Shown: positions 1 through 9,328, counted from the stretch's first letter. The stretch is 64,000 bases of DNA from Mucilaginibacter phyllosphaerae (GCF_004378255.1 NZ_SNQG01000008.1:1-64000), one strand, 5' to 3'. Made by a program: numbers and translations. The notes: generated by a model not told the origin, from the sequence alone.

Positions 1-2
1 CT

Positions 3-140
3 GCCGATGTAGAACCGGTGTTCGCCCAACTCAAGCATAACCATGGTTTCAGGCGCTTCCTGCTGAAAGGGATGTCCAAAACAGAGGTCGAAATAGGGTT
101 ATGGTCTATCGCCCATAACCTCAGAAAATGGAAAGCGTAA
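3..140 (+). pseudogene. C-terminal piece of an IS1182-like transposase (cut by window edge)
   Basis: The first 140 bases translate without a break to a 45-residue tail ending in TAA. It contains FAQLKHNHGFRRFLLKG and the ending IAHNLRKWKA. That pattern (phage-like FxxxKxNxxxRRFxLRG followed by AHNLxK) is typical of the C-terminal DDE domain of IS1182/IS4-type transposases, where the catalytic Glu lies in this last block. The start lies outside the window, so it cannot be told whether the element is intact. The next gene is on the opposite strand. Confidence 0.7.
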
Positions 141-246
141 GCTTTTAGCTCCTTTTTCCCCTGAAAAACGCTCTTAGCACCGATCAGAAACTACTTTTCT
201 GTACAATAGGGCTGCGTTCTCTAATAAACCAATAAAAACATATTAA

Positions 247-290
247 TAAAAAAAACCGCCTCATAATTGCTTATGAGACGGCCTCTTTTT
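247..290 (-). terminator. Rho-independent terminator after the GH43 gene
   Basis: An 11-bp stem with one mismatch (256-266 pairing with 271-281, loop TTGC) is followed on the minus strand by a run of T. It lies about 14 bases past the stop of the minus-strand GH43 gene. Confidence 0.75.
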
Positions 291-303
291 ATGCAGCATT
301 AAA

Positions 304-1284
304 CTATTTTAGTTTGTTAGCGGTAACGCCCTCGTTGGTGATCTTAACAGGGTTTATCAGCCCGTTTTTATCAAAGGTCATTTTATCTATACAGGTAACG
401 CGGTGGTTACCGTCGGTTTCGGTAAGCGGGCGGCGGTGATAAACAATATACCACTCATCCTTGCCGGGCACTTTTATAACCGAATGGTGGCCTGCTCCTG
501 TAGCAATGGCGGCATCCTGCTTTAATACCACGCCAACTTTTTTAAACGGGCCGTTAATACTTTTGCCTACAGCATAAGCTACGCGATAATCAGGGCCGGT
601 CCAGCCGCCTTCGCTCCACATAAAGTAATATTTACCTTTGCGGATAAACATAACAGGCCCCTCTACATATCCTTTAGGGGTGATCTCCTTAAACGCCTGG
701 CCATTGTCTGCGAGCACAACATCCGTAAAATCGTTTTTTAGTTTGGCAATGTTGCAATGGCCCCAACCGCCGTAAATAATATAATACTGCCCATCGGTGT
801 CTTTAAACACAAACTGATCTATCGGCTGCGCACCGTTCACAATCTTGCTGATCAGCGGTTTGCCTAAATAATCTTTAAAGGGGCCTTCGGGCTTATCAGC
901 TACGGCAACTCCTATACCGCCATATTCCCTGTCCCGCTGAATATCGTTGGCTCCAAAAAAGAAATAATATTTGCCGCCTTTTTGCACAATTGCAGGCGCC
1001 CACATGGCGCGGTTGGCCCATTTTACGTTAGATGAATCTAATACGTTATCGTGTTTGGTCCAATTAACCAGGTCTGGCGAGGAGAAGGCATCAAAATGTA
1101 CCTGTTTCTCATACTTGTCTGAATAGGTTGGGTACACCCAATATTGTTTGCCAAATATGGTTGCTTCCGGGTCGGCATACCAGCCTTTGGCTATGGGGTT
1201 ACCAGATGTTTTTTTTGCTTTTTGTGCATGCGCTGCTTGTAACAACAAGGCCGGCGACAATAATAAAAACAGTACTTTCTTCAT
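304..1284 (-). CDS. Secreted glycoside hydrolase family 43 enzyme
   Basis: The product is 326 residues with a signal peptide ending near AAHAQ (about residue 21), so it is exported to the periplasm or surface. The body is a GH43 five-bladed propeller. D38 in the YADPEA motif fits the general base, D156 in QPIDQF the pKa modulator, and E208 in YVEGPV the general acid. All three expected acidic residues are present. GH43 enzymes remove arabinose or xylose from plant polysaccharides (arabinofuranosidase, xylosidase, arabinanase); the exact substrate cannot be read from this sequence. It is not next to a SusC/SusD pair. The gene ends in a terminator and is followed upstream, 8 bases away, by the YdcF-like gene, so the two may be co-transcribed. 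Confidence 0.88.
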   Translation of the reverse strand: MKKVLFLLLSPALLLQAAHAQKAKKTSGNPIAKGWYADPEATIFGKQYWVYPTYSDKYEKQVHFDAFSSPDLVNWTKHDNVLDSSNVKWANRAMWAPAIVQKGGKYYFFFGANDIQRDREYGGIGVAVADKPEGPFKDYLGKPLISKIVNGAQPIDQFVFKDTDGQYYIIYGGWGHCNIAKLKNDFTDVVLADNGQAFKEITPKGYVEGPVMFIRKGKYYFMWSEGGWTGPDYRVAYAVGKSINGPFKKVGVVLKQDAAIATGAGHHSVIKVPGKDEWYIVYHRRPLTETDGNHRVTCIDKMTFDKNGLINPVKITNEGVTANKLK

Positions 1285-1292
1285 TTTTTTAA

Positions 1293-2033
1293 TTATCTGA
1301 ATAGTGCTACAAGATACCCAATTACCTCTTTAATATAAAGCCCCCATTGCGACATGGCATCAACACCGGGGATAAAATCGCCCGGGGTAAAGTGTTTGGC
1401 CGTCATATACTGGCAGGGGTACGGGATAAAGTCAATCCCGGCCTTTTTAAAGATCAGCCGGGCGCGCCTCATATGAAAAGCCGAAGTAACCAGTAAATAA
1501 GGCGGCCTTAATCCGGATGTTTGCAGCAGTTGTTTAGAATATGCCGCATTTTCGGCAGTGTTGCGGGCCTTATCATCAATCAGGATCAGGCTATCCGGTA
1601 CGCCGGCTTTTATTAATTCGCTTTTTACATAAGATGCTTCCGTAAAGCCATCTGGCTTTAAATCGGCGTTGCCGCCTGTAAAAAGCACTTTTTTAACTAT
1701 GCCCTTGTGGTAAAGCTTAAGGGTTTGGTTATAACGCTCAACCGTCCAGTTAAAAAATGGTACGCCTTCTTCGTCCTTAGATACAAAGCCGCCCAAAAGT
1801 ATGGCTGCGGTGTAGGTTTTGTTTAATGGAGAATAGGGCGCCACATCCCACATCCGGGCAAAAACATCGGCCGTAAACTTGTTCGAAAAAAAGTAAAGCA
1901 TAGCCAGTGCAATAATAATCAGCTTTTGTTTTTTTGCCGTGTTTTTTATAAAAACAGCGTAAAGCAATAGCGCCATACACCAGGTAAGCGGCATAATAAA
2001 AACCAGTAAAAGTTTAGAGAGTAAAAAATACAT
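1293..2033 (-). CDS. YdcF/ElyC family (DUF218) membrane protein
   Basis: This 246-residue protein has two N-terminal membrane segments (about residues 5-25 and 35-50) and then a DUF218 domain. Family marks are the start of the fold at AAILLGG, the VLFTGGN strand-turn, the NTAENA motif, and LLVTSAFHMRRA. Members such as E. coli ElyC and SanA affect envelope polysaccharide and peptidoglycan metabolism at the inner membrane; the biochemical reaction is not settled. The layout (membrane anchor plus extracytoplasmic domain) matches ElyC better than soluble YdcF. It lies upstream of the GH43 gene on the same strand. Confidence 0.8.
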   Translation of the reverse strand: MYFLLSKLLLVFIMPLTWCMALLLYAVFIKNTAKKQKLIIIALAMLYFFSNKFTADVFARMWDVAPYSPLNKTYTAAILLGGFVSKDEEGVPFFNWTVERYNQTLKLYHKGIVKKVLFTGGNADLKPDGFTEASYVKSELIKAGVPDSLILIDDKARNTAENAAYSKQLLQTSGLRPPYLLVTSAFHMRRARLIFKKAGIDFIPYPCQYMTAKHFTPGDFIPGVDAMSQWGLYIKEVIGYLVALFR

Positions 2034-2176
2034 ACGCTAAAATGTGTGCTGCAAATTAATTTTAATAATGATGGTGGATGTAACTATTTTCCTGATCTGA
2101 ATATATACGACAAACTTTTTAAATGAGGTAAGCAGTAAAGCATCGGCATAAAAGGGCAACCTGTAAAGTGGTTTAG

Positions 2177-3256
2177 TTAAACCTTACTCCTTTTACTGCT
2201 TAAATATTTACGTATAGGTATATCATACGCTACCATTACCAGCCAGGCAATACCTAACAATAGCAGCATGCTGGTGATAATTATATATGTTAGCTGGGTT
2301 GTACCGGGCTTATGGCCGGCATAATAATTGGCAAATGACCATATTACTGCATAATGTGTCATGTAAAGCGGGTAGGAGATATTGCCCGAAAAATTGCAAA
2401 GCTTTTTTAGCCCCGGTGATAAAGCCGCCCCGGCGCCTAAGGCAATAAGCAACGGAAAATAGAATAAAACAACCAGCGGCTCGGTAAGCCAGTTCCATTT
2501 AGTGAACGGCATTAGAAAGGCCAGGGCCAGCAACAAGGCCAGGCCGGTAAACCCCAGTTTGTTTTTAATGATCCAGTTACAGCGATATATCAGCAGCCCG
2601 GCTAAAAACGAATAACTGATACGGGCAAAGCCATCCCAAAAGTTTGGCCCGCCCCAGCCGCCCATTACATTACCGGCGCGGTACGCAATAAAGCAAATTG
2701 CCCCCGCAGATAGTACGGTTAATAAAACAAGCAGACGGCGGCCAATTTTGTATAATACAAAACCATATACAATATTAGCGGCATACTCCCAAAATAACGA
2801 CCACGCAGGTGCATTAAAACTAAAAAGGTTAAAAGCCCGCTCCTGCATAACAGGCAGTGGTATCATCAAAACCGAACACAAAAATATCAATGCAATTTTA
2901 CCTGCGCCGTAAGCCTGGGGCACGATAGCAAACGGATCAAACAAATAGGTTAGCAAGCCCAATACCGACCCTAAAATTACCAGCGGATGCAGCCTGATCA
3001 ATCTTGATTTAAAAAACTCCCACACACCCATTTTGCCGATACGATCATCATAGGCGTAGCCAATTACAAAACCCGACAGGCAAAAGAAAAAATCAACCGC
3101 TAAAAAACCATGCGCAATAAAGTTCTGGCTGTAATCGGTGTAAACCATTTCGGTAAAGTGGAAGGCAACAACCGCTATTGCAGCAATGCCTCTTAAGCCG
3201 TCAAGAATTTCGAAATGCTGCTTACTTTTTAATATGCCGGTATTTAATGTTTCCAT
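2177..3256 (-). CDS. Acyltransferase family 3 membrane protein
   Basis: The product is about 359 residues with roughly ten hydrophobic segments. It has the family signature LDGLRGIAAIAVVAFHF, with the conserved His, near the N-terminus, followed by FLAVDFFFCLSGFVIGYAY. Acyltransferase-3 proteins transfer acyl groups (often acetyl) to sugars of lipopolysaccharide, exopolysaccharide or peptidoglycan at the inner membrane. The start was set at METLNTG because the preceding nine residues are hydrophobic filler not expected before the first helix; an upstream ATG at 3283 is also open. Substrate unknown. It is divergent from the SDR gene. Confidence 0.85.
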   Translation of the reverse strand: METLNTGILKSKQHFEILDGLRGIAAIAVVAFHFTEMVYTDYSQNFIAHGFLAVDFFFCLSGFVIGYAYDDRIGKMGVWEFFKSRLIRLHPLVILGSVLGLLTYLFDPFAIVPQAYGAGKIALIFLCSVLMIPLPVMQERAFNLFSFNAPAWSLFWEYAANIVYGFVLYKIGRRLLVLLTVLSAGAICFIAYRAGNVMGGWGGPNFWDGFARISYSFLAGLLIYRCNWIIKNKLGFTGLALLLALAFLMPFTKWNWLTEPLVVLFYFPLLIALGAGAALSPGLKKLCNFSGNISYPLYMTHYAVIWSFANYYAGHKPGTTQLTYIIITSMLLLLGIAWLVMVAYDIPIRKYLSSKRSKV

Positions 3257-3395
3257 AGGCGATGCGATTGCCAAAAATATCATTTAAACATTTGTTTGCA
3301 GCACCTGCTTATTTAAACTTAATGTTAAAGGCTTGATTTTTGCAATATTCCAGATACATAAAAACCATTTTACAATAACAATATTAACTGTTTAT

Positions 3396-4142
3396 ATGAA
3401 TACAACAGCAAATACGATATTGATAACAGGCGGCACATCGGGTATAGGCCTTGCCTTTGCCGAAGCGTTTTTAAAGGAAGGTAATAAAGTAATTATTACC
3501 GGCCGCCGCGAAGATAAACTAAAGGAGATCAAAGAAAAGCTGCCGCAAATCATTACCAAAACATCTGATGTTACAGATGCTGCACAGCGCGCCGAATTAT
3601 TTAACTGGATAAATGAAAACCATACAGATACAAATATCCTGATAAACAATGCAGGCGTTCAGTTTATAACAGATCTGAAAAAGGGGATAGACACGGATAA
3701 ATTAAAAACCGAAGTTGACACCAACCTAATTGCGCCTATTCATCTGGCTTCATTATTTATTCCGCATTTAAAAAGTAAGCCCAATGCAGCCATTATCAAT
3801 ATCACATCCGGTTTAGCATTTGTGCCAATTGCCATGATGGCCGTTTACTGCGCTACCAAGGCTGCTATGCATTCTTTAACTTTATCATTACGTTATCAGC
3901 TTAAAGATACGGATATAAAGGTATTTGCGATAGCACCGCCGGCTGTAGACACCGAACTTGGGCACGACAGGCGCGAAGACAAAACACAGTCGCACGGGGG
4001 CATACCGGTTAATGAGTTTATTGCAGGTGCTATGGCGGCTATTAAAAACGATGAATACGATGCCGCAATAGGCATGGCGGCCGGGTTGCGCGCAAAACGC
4101 GAAACCCTGTTTGAACAGATCAATAGTGGTTTCCCGGGATAA
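3396..4142 (+). CDS. Short-chain dehydrogenase/reductase, DltE-like
   Basis: This is a 248-residue classical SDR with a Rossmann fold. TGGTSGIG (from about residue 11) binds the dinucleotide. NNAG follows near residue 88, the catalytic Ser lies in the ITSG strand, and Y151 and K155 form the YxxxK pair. The start was placed at the ATG at 3396 because translation from there begins two strands before the glycine motif; an in-frame ATG at 3333 would add 21 unsupported residues. It resembles the DltE/YbbO-like group of oxidoreductases, whose substrates are mostly undefined. It sits alone between a divergent acyltransferase and a histidine kinase. Confidence 0.85.
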   Translation: MNTTANTILITGGTSGIGLAFAEAFLKEGNKVIITGRREDKLKEIKEKLPQIITKTSDVTDAAQRAELFNWINENHTDTNILINNAGVQFITDLKKGIDTDKLKTEVDTNLIAPIHLASLFIPHLKSKPNAAIINITSGLAFVPIAMMAVYCATKAAMHSLTLSLRYQLKDTDIKVFAIAPPAVDTELGHDRREDKTQSHGGIPVNEFIAGAMAAIKNDEYDAAIGMAAGLRAKRETLFEQINSGFPG

Positions 4143-4262
4143 GAGTAGCCGTTGATATGGTATAAATACATTATAAGTGCTTTAACAAGCACAGGGGAGG
4201 ATCCTCACGGATCACATTAGCAGATCCAATGCATTTTAGGCGGCCCGGTTTAAAAGCTTAAT

Positions 4263-4303
4263 ATTATTGTAAGGTTGTAAAGTAAATGCAACCTTACGAT
4301 AAT
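4263..4303. terminator. Strong hairpin between SDR and histidine kinase genes
   Basis: A 15-bp stem with one mismatch (4263-4277 with 4289-4303, 11-base loop) lies 120 bases after the SDR stop and about 40 bases before the kinase start. There is no good T-run, so it could be a factor-assisted terminator or a leader structure. Confidence 0.45.
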
Positions 4304-4341
4304 TGTTCCGTTAAACCAATTCCCCTGCCGCAGATATTATC

Positions 4342-5430
4342 ATGACCGAGCCGACACTTTCTACACCTGCCGATACGATTAACCTTGAACTTTTTTTTGA
4401 GCTATCGCCGGATATGCTTTGCATTGCGGGTTATGATGGTTATTTCAAAAAAATCAATCCTGCAGTTTCACAGGTTTTGGGCTATACTAACGACGAACTT
4501 TTTGCCAGGCCTATCAATGATTTTATACACCCGGAAGACCAGGCAATAACCGAAAAGCACCGCAATAATCTAAAAAGGCATATTCCCTTATTAAACTACG
4601 AGAACCGCTACATTTGTAAAAACGGCGAGGTGGTTTGGCTTTCGTGGACATCGATGCCTAACGATGCTTCTGAAACGGTTTATGCCATTGCCAAAAACAT
4701 CACCCATAAAAAGAAGCTGGAGGCTGATCGTAATAGCCTGATTACTAAGCTTACCAGTATCAATAATGATCTTAAGCAGCTTACCTACACCACATCGCAT
4801 GACTTGCGGTCGCCGGTAAATAATTTGCTGACCGTTTTTACCCTGCTGGATACCTCTAAAATTCAGGATACCGAAACCCTGGAGTTTATAGGCATATTAA
4901 AAGATGCCGCCGACAGCCTTAAATATACACTGAATAGCTATGTAGATGTTTTAAGTGAAAAAAACGGCTTGATCGTAAAAACCGAAGAGATACATTTAAA
5001 CGATTGCCTTAACAGTGTAGCACATTCTTTAAGCGCATTGATCCAAAGCTCGCATACCACTATCAATGCCGATTTTAATGATTTGCCCAATATAACCTTT
5101 AACCGTACATACTTAGAAAGTATATTTCTTAACCTCATTACCAACGCTATAAAATATGCCCGGCCTGGTGTTGCACCTATAATTACCATACAATCAGCTA
5201 TTGTAAATGCTGCCAAACAGATCACCTTTATTGATGAAGGCAGTGGTTTTGATATGGAAAAAGTAAAGCACAAGGTTTTTGGCCTTAACCAAAAGTTTCA
5301 TAATTACAGCGATAGTAAAGGTATAGGGCTTTACCTGGTTTATAACCACATAACCAGTATGGGCGGGCAAATAAGCCTGGATAGCAAGCCAAACCAGGGC
5401 GCTGTATTTACAATTACCTTTAAGGATTAA
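4342..5430 (+). CDS. PAS-domain sensor histidine kinase
   Basis: This is a 362-residue soluble kinase. A PAS domain spans roughly residues 10-125 (DMLCIAGYDGYF, then a PAC-like ENRYICKNGEVVWLSW). A HisKA dimerisation helix follows, with the phospho-acceptor H153 in TSHDLRSP. The HATPase domain has an N-box (NLITNAIKYA), a G1-type GSGFD and a G2-type KGIGLYLV. No membrane segment or signal peptide is seen, so it should sense a cytoplasmic cue. No receiver domain or response regulator is adjacent, making it an orphan kinase. All catalytic boxes look intact. Confidence 0.9.
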   Translation: MTEPTLSTPADTINLELFFELSPDMLCIAGYDGYFKKINPAVSQVLGYTNDELFARPINDFIHPEDQAITEKHRNNLKRHIPLLNYENRYICKNGEVVWLSWTSMPNDASETVYAIAKNITHKKKLEADRNSLITKLTSINNDLKQLTYTTSHDLRSPVNNLLTVFTLLDTSKIQDTETLEFIGILKDAADSLKYTLNSYVDVLSEKNGLIVKTEEIHLNDCLNSVAHSLSALIQSSHTTINADFNDLPNITFNRTYLESIFLNLITNAIKYARPGVAPIITIQSAIVNAAKQITFIDEGSGFDMEKVKHKVFGLNQKFHNYSDSKGIGLYLVYNHITSMGGQISLDSKPNQGAVFTITFKD

Positions 5431-5556
5431 TTAGGGGCCCGAACGCAATTCACATAAAATATTAAGAAGTGTTTAAAGTAATTTTAATTAATTGATTATC
5501 AAGATAATTATCGGCATAACTATTGCGTTTTAATCTTTCATAAAAACACTGCCCAA

Positions 5557-5847
5557 ATGAAAGCGCTGCGAACTAAAAAGCTAAACCACGCTATTACCGC
5601 CAGGGTAATAGCCCTGCACGGACAAGGTTATACCGACGATTTTTTACCAGCTAAAGATCAAACCTTTATGTGCCTGCAAAACAGCGAGAACTTTGCCCTG
5701 CCCGATCTCCAGATCCAAATGATAGGCCAGGGGTTTGACCAGCTGACCAACACTTACAAGTACATCCACACAATAGAAACCATAACCGGCTCTAAAGGAT
5801 TGCTGATCAGCGATTTTATCTGCACCCAGCCATTCGCTGTTAATTAA
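5557..5847 (+). CDS. Small hypothetical protein
   Basis: This is a 96-residue protein of unknown function with mixed alpha/beta character and no signal peptide or membrane segment. The N-terminus is basic (KALRTKKLNHAITARV). Its frame is uninterrupted, it starts with ATG after a 126-base AT-rich gap, and it ends 64 bases before the acetolactate decarboxylase gene on the same strand. Codon use looks like its neighbours, which supports a real gene, but no family is recognised. Confidence 0.6.
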   Translation: MKALRTKKLNHAITARVIALHGQGYTDDFLPAKDQTFMCLQNSENFALPDLQIQMIGQGFDQLTNTYKYIHTIETITGSKGLLISDFICTQPFAVN

Positions 5848-5911
5848 CATACCCGCTAAAGCGTTATGCTAAAGGTATTGAGTATATTAGCCGGATATAC
5901 CTTTACTTGTA

Positions 5912-6700
5912 ATGATCTGTTTAAAACCTTATGCTTTGCTGGTGCCTTTATGGCTGTTTGTAATAAATGCATCGGCACAAACCCAAAGCAACACTTTGTA
6001 CACCGCCGGCCATGCCAGCGCCTTTATAGGTGGCTTGTATGATGCCGTTTACCCTTACACCAATGTATTAAAGCATGGCAACTTTGGCCTTGGCGCACCC
6101 GATAAACTCGATGGTGAGATCCTCATCCTTGACAGTAAGATATACCAGACCCAGGCCACCGGCAAAACTTTTGAAGTTAAAAGAACCGAACTTACCCCCT
6201 TTACGGTGGTCAACTTTTTTAAGGCCCAAAAAACGGCAAAAACCACCCTTAAATTACCAAAAAACCACCTGTTTAAGTACCTCGATAGCATCCTGACCAA
6301 CAAAAACGGAATTTATGCCATCAAGATCACCGGCAGCTTCGGTTTGATCAAAACCCGGGCGTTCCCGCCGGTTGCCAGGCCTTATGTGCCACTTGCTGAT
6401 ATGCTGCCATTACAGCATTTTTTTACTTTTAACAATATCCGGGGTACGCTGGTTGGCTACCGCATCCCGGCGTTTATGGACGGGCCGAACATTACCGGTT
6501 ACCACTTCCATTTTTTAAGCGACGATAAAAAAGCCGGCGGCCACATCATTGAACTTTTAACAGATAATATCACCATCGGGATAGATGAGATGGATAGCTT
6601 TTTGGTTGATATCCCCCAGACAGAAGAATTCAATAATTTTGATTTTAAGAAGGATCGCCGCGAAGAAGTTAAACGGGTAGAGAACGGTAAAAAAGAATAA
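5912..6700 (+). CDS. budA: Alpha-acetolactate decarboxylase with signal peptide
   Basis: The 262-residue product matches the ALDC fold, which converts alpha-acetolactate to acetoin. The zinc ligands are H198 and H200 in GYHFHF and H211 in AGGHIIE; their spacing (2 and 11) equals that of the characterised Brevibacillus enzyme (H194/H196/H207). LDGEIL supplies the conserved acidic residue near the active site, and RGTLVGYR carries a conserved Arg. The N-terminus (MICLKPYALLVPLWLFVINASAQ) is a signal peptide with an AQ end common in Bacteroidota, so the enzyme is probably exported. No acetolactate synthase is adjacent. An EamA transporter follows 18 bases later and may be co-transcribed. Confidence 0.88.
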   Translation: MICLKPYALLVPLWLFVINASAQTQSNTLYTAGHASAFIGGLYDAVYPYTNVLKHGNFGLGAPDKLDGEILILDSKIYQTQATGKTFEVKRTELTPFTVVNFFKAQKTAKTTLKLPKNHLFKYLDSILTNKNGIYAIKITGSFGLIKTRAFPPVARPYVPLADMLPLQHFFTFNNIRGTLVGYRIPAFMDGPNITGYHFHFLSDDKKAGGHIIELLTDNITIGIDEMDSFLVDIPQTEEFNNFDFKKDRREEVKRVENGKKE

Positions 6701-6718
6701 TTTTTAGAATAACCGCCC

Positions 6719-7702
6719 ATGGCCGCCACTCCGCAAAAAGCACCATCAGCATTAATGGTTATTGTAGCGTTTGCTACGGTATATATTGTTTGGGGCTCCA
6801 CCTACTTTTTCATTCAACTGGCTATACAGGGCATCCCGGCTATGCTAATGGGCGCCATGCGCTATATTGCCGCAGGGCTGATCGTGCTGGCCTGGTGTGC
6901 TTTAAAAGGCGATAAGATCTGGGTGAAACGCGATGTGATCAATGCCGCTATAGTTGGCCTGATTTTACTTGCTGTGGGTAACGGCGTTGTAATATGGGTA
7001 GAGCAGGTATTGCCCAGCGCTATGGTTGCCATTATGGTATCTGCTAACCCCATATGGTTTGTTGTATTGGATAAGCGTAACCGGAAGGCAAACTTAGCCA
7101 GCACCGCTACCATTGCGGGTTTAATAATAGGTTTTGCAGGCGTAATACTGCTTTTTGGCGAACAGGTGGTAATAGCGCTGGGTAACACGGTAGACGAAGC
7201 CAAGATATGGGGTGTGGGTTTATTAGTACTTGGCCCTATAGCCTGGTCGGCGGGATCGTTGTACGCCAAATACAAGGGCAGCAGCAGCCCGGCAGGTGTA
7301 ACTACGGGCTGGCAGATGCTTATTGCAGGGATTGCATTTTTACCCGCCGCAGCATTGCATCACGAGTTTAAAGGGTTTGATATTACCCGGGTGCCCACCC
7401 AATCGTGGCTGGCGGTATTGTACCTTATCTTTTTTGGCTCTATAGCGGCCTTTACAGCCTATGTATGGTTATTACAAATAAGGCCGGCCACGCAGGTAAG
7501 CACACACTCCTATATAAACCCAGTAATAGCTGTATTACTGGGCGTAGTGTTCGCACATGAGCACATCTCGTGGCTGCAAATAGCGGGCCTGGTAATTATC
7601 CTGTTAAGCGTACTGCTGATAAACATGGCCAAATACCGCCAGGATGCCCATAATAAAAAATTGGCAGCAGCAAATAGCGCATCTGCCTCAGAGGCGGTGT
7701 AA
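6719..7702 (+). CDS. EamA/DMT-superfamily transporter (YedA-like)
   Basis: A 327-residue integral membrane protein with about ten helices in two EamA repeats. The first repeat opens with VYIVWGSTYFFIQLAI, the usual N-terminal signature of the YedA/RhaT-like branch of drug/metabolite transporters. The second repeat includes IAAFTAYVWLLQ. Such proteins export or exchange metabolites such as amino acids or purines; the substrate cannot be assigned. The last 25 residues are a hydrophilic Ala-rich tail. It lies 18 bases after budA, so acetoin-pathway metabolites are a possible but unproven cargo. Confidence 0.85.
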   Translation: MAATPQKAPSALMVIVAFATVYIVWGSTYFFIQLAIQGIPAMLMGAMRYIAAGLIVLAWCALKGDKIWVKRDVINAAIVGLILLAVGNGVVIWVEQVLPSAMVAIMVSANPIWFVVLDKRNRKANLASTATIAGLIIGFAGVILLFGEQVVIALGNTVDEAKIWGVGLLVLGPIAWSAGSLYAKYKGSSSPAGVTTGWQMLIAGIAFLPAAALHHEFKGFDITRVPTQSWLAVLYLIFFGSIAAFTAYVWLLQIRPATQVSTHSYINPVIAVLLGVVFAHEHISWLQIAGLVIILLSVLLINMAKYRQDAHNKKLAAANSASASEAV

Positions 7703-8059
7703 AAACCTGCTTTCACGGCTTTACATCCTCGAACTTTTACCGATAGTAAGGTACAATACCGACCCCAGGAATGACGCGAACAGGATAACCAGTACCGTTC
7801 CATAATGGTCAAGGTTTAATGAGCATATCTTTGATCCCCAATATGTAGGCTTTCGGCTTACGCAAGCAGAATGTTTGCCTGTTTAAGGTTGATTTATAAA
7901 CCTTGGTCGGTTGTGTAAAAAATACTGGCTAAGTATTTAACCGAAACAATATTCTCGGGAAAGGGCTTTTGGCTTCGGTTGCTAAATCGTTATTTTAAAG
8001 TTAATTTCCTTATAATAAATAACTCGGTTACCGCCGTAAGGCAATAACCATATTATATG
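7703..8059. other. Gene-free stretch with a remnant of a PLDc_N gene
   Basis: No credible gene lies between the EamA transporter and the next minus-strand gene. Positions 7720-7796 repeat the 3' end of the PLDc_N gene found at 13165-13241. The rest (7800-8059) is AT-rich with no recognisable element. Confidence 0.7.
7720..7796 (+). repeat. 77-bp direct repeat, copy 1 (3' end of PLDc_N gene)
   Basis: This segment matches 13165-13241 over 77 bp with one substitution, in the same orientation. The second copy is the genuine 3' end of the minus-strand PLDc_N gene, so copy 1 is a displaced fragment. The two copies bracket the toxin/immunity genes. Confidence 0.9.
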
Positions 8060-8638
8060 TTATTGCTCAAAAACAGATTCCGACGAAAAATTCGGCCATG
8101 TAGCAGGTAAGTAGTTTGGATCTGGCAGGTCCAGTTCATAAATATTGCCTATTTGTTTTTGATCGGTTATCAGCATTACCAATTTACCATTTAAATCAAT
8201 AGGCTCTGTTCTGGGTTCATATTTTTTAGACATCATCCCATGCAGGTTAAATGCTACAACTACCATTGGTTGCGGCTTTTCAAATTCTTTTTTTATTATT
8301 ACGTCATCATAATTTTTTGTCGTATCGGGTTCGCCGTCGTACTTTGCAATGTAACCGGTTAAAGATACTTTTACACGGCCAATTATAACATCTGTTTTGA
8401 GTTTAATACGTTTTTTACCGTTGTTTCTTTTAATGATGGCCGTAAATGTTTGATTAGGATACCAGCCTCCCATATACAGGTAAATATATTCTTTCCTTAT
8501 ATCAAAATTAAGCACCGGCATAATAACTGTAACCTTTCTACCTACGTAAGCAGAAAGATTTTTAAAACCTACGGTGTCCTGTGCGGAAGCTTTAATTGTA
8601 AGGTTACTAAATAATAAAAATATAAGCAGGGGTTTCAT
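8060..8638 (-). CDS. Secreted hypothetical protein of the toxin/immunity islet
   Basis: The 192-residue product has a signal peptide (KPLLIFLLFSNLTIKASAQ, cleaved near residue 20) and no further membrane span. The mature part looks beta-rich (YVGRKVTVIMPV, GRVKVSLTGYIAKYDGEPD). No family is recognised. It starts 12 bases after the stop of the upstream SUKH gene, so it probably belongs to the same transcript as the immunity array. It could be a periplasmic helper or a further immunity protein; neither is shown by the sequence. Confidence 0.65.
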   Translation of the reverse strand: MKPLLIFLLFSNLTIKASAQDTVGFKNLSAYVGRKVTVIMPVLNFDIRKEYIYLYMGGWYPNQTFTAIIKRNNGKKRIKLKTDVIIGRVKVSLTGYIAKYDGEPDTTKNYDDVIIKKEFEKPQPMVVVAFNLHGMMSKKYEPRTEPIDLNGKLVMLITDQKQIGNIYELDLPDPNYLPATWPNFSSESVFEQ

Positions 8639-8650
8639 TTTGGTGTTTAA

Positions 8651-9328
8651 TTAATTCCCGTTTTCAAAGTTTTTCTTTTCAAAAGCTATGCGATCCACCC
8701 AAAAATCTATACCGTCCTTGCCTGCACCTTCCGGATCTATCCGTATAAATTCCGGTAGAATTTCATGTATCTGTTCATTATGGTTTTCCATAGCATAAGT
8801 AAGGCATTCTAATAATTTGGAGAACGATGAAAATAAAATTTCACTAAGGCCTGCCGGGTCGCCACCATATTCATGGTCATATAAACGAATGGGATATTCG
8901 TTATCTGCTTTATCTTCCCGTGCATCAAAAACAAAAAAACCTATATCATTATCATCCGTTGCAAATGGATATAATTTTTTAGCAATTAAGTCCTTAGAAA
9001 GATCATTATCGAGGTTGTCAATAATATCCTGTAATGGTTGTGTTGGAGAAGAATGAGGCATATATGCAACTGGACTGTGGCAATTTAGAAAAAAATACAT
9101 TTTGTGCCACTCTATAAAACTTTTGGGAAATTTGATTTGAAATTTGTGTTCAACATTATCATAATCTTTACAGGATAGAGTACCTTTTATCGGCTTCCAC
9201 CTATAATAACCCTCACTATCAACATCAGAATCTATCATTTCCATAGGTGAGTCTTTGGTATAGCCGGCAAATAAGGGTTCATTAGTTTTAAAAAAAGCAT
9301 CGAATTTTTTTTTTATTAGATATTCCAT
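8651..9328 (-). CDS. SUKH (SMI1/KNR4) family immunity protein, copy A
   Basis: A 225-residue protein with a SUKH core around residues 50-190. Typical marks are the helix-turn near KFPKSFIEWHK, the central IGFFVFDARED strand with an acidic turn, the RLYDHEYGG segment and the SFSKLLECL helix. SUKH proteins neutralise nuclease and other polymorphic toxins in the cytoplasm, and this one has no signal peptide. It is a close paralogue of the protein at 10206-10886: the last about 140 residues are almost the same, while the first about 80 differ more. That pattern suggests recent duplication or gene conversion. It lies downstream of the nuclease toxin on the same strand. Confidence 0.85.
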   Translation of the reverse strand: MEYLIKKKFDAFFKTNEPLFAGYTKDSPMEMIDSDVDSEGYYRWKPIKGTLSCKDYDNVEHKFQIKFPKSFIEWHKMYFFLNCHSPVAYMPHSSPTQPLQDIIDNLDNDLSKDLIAKKLYPFATDDNDIGFFVFDAREDKADNEYPIRLYDHEYGGDPAGLSEILFSSFSKLLECLTYAMENHNEQIHEILPEFIRIDPEGAGKDGIDFWVDRIAFEKKNFENGN

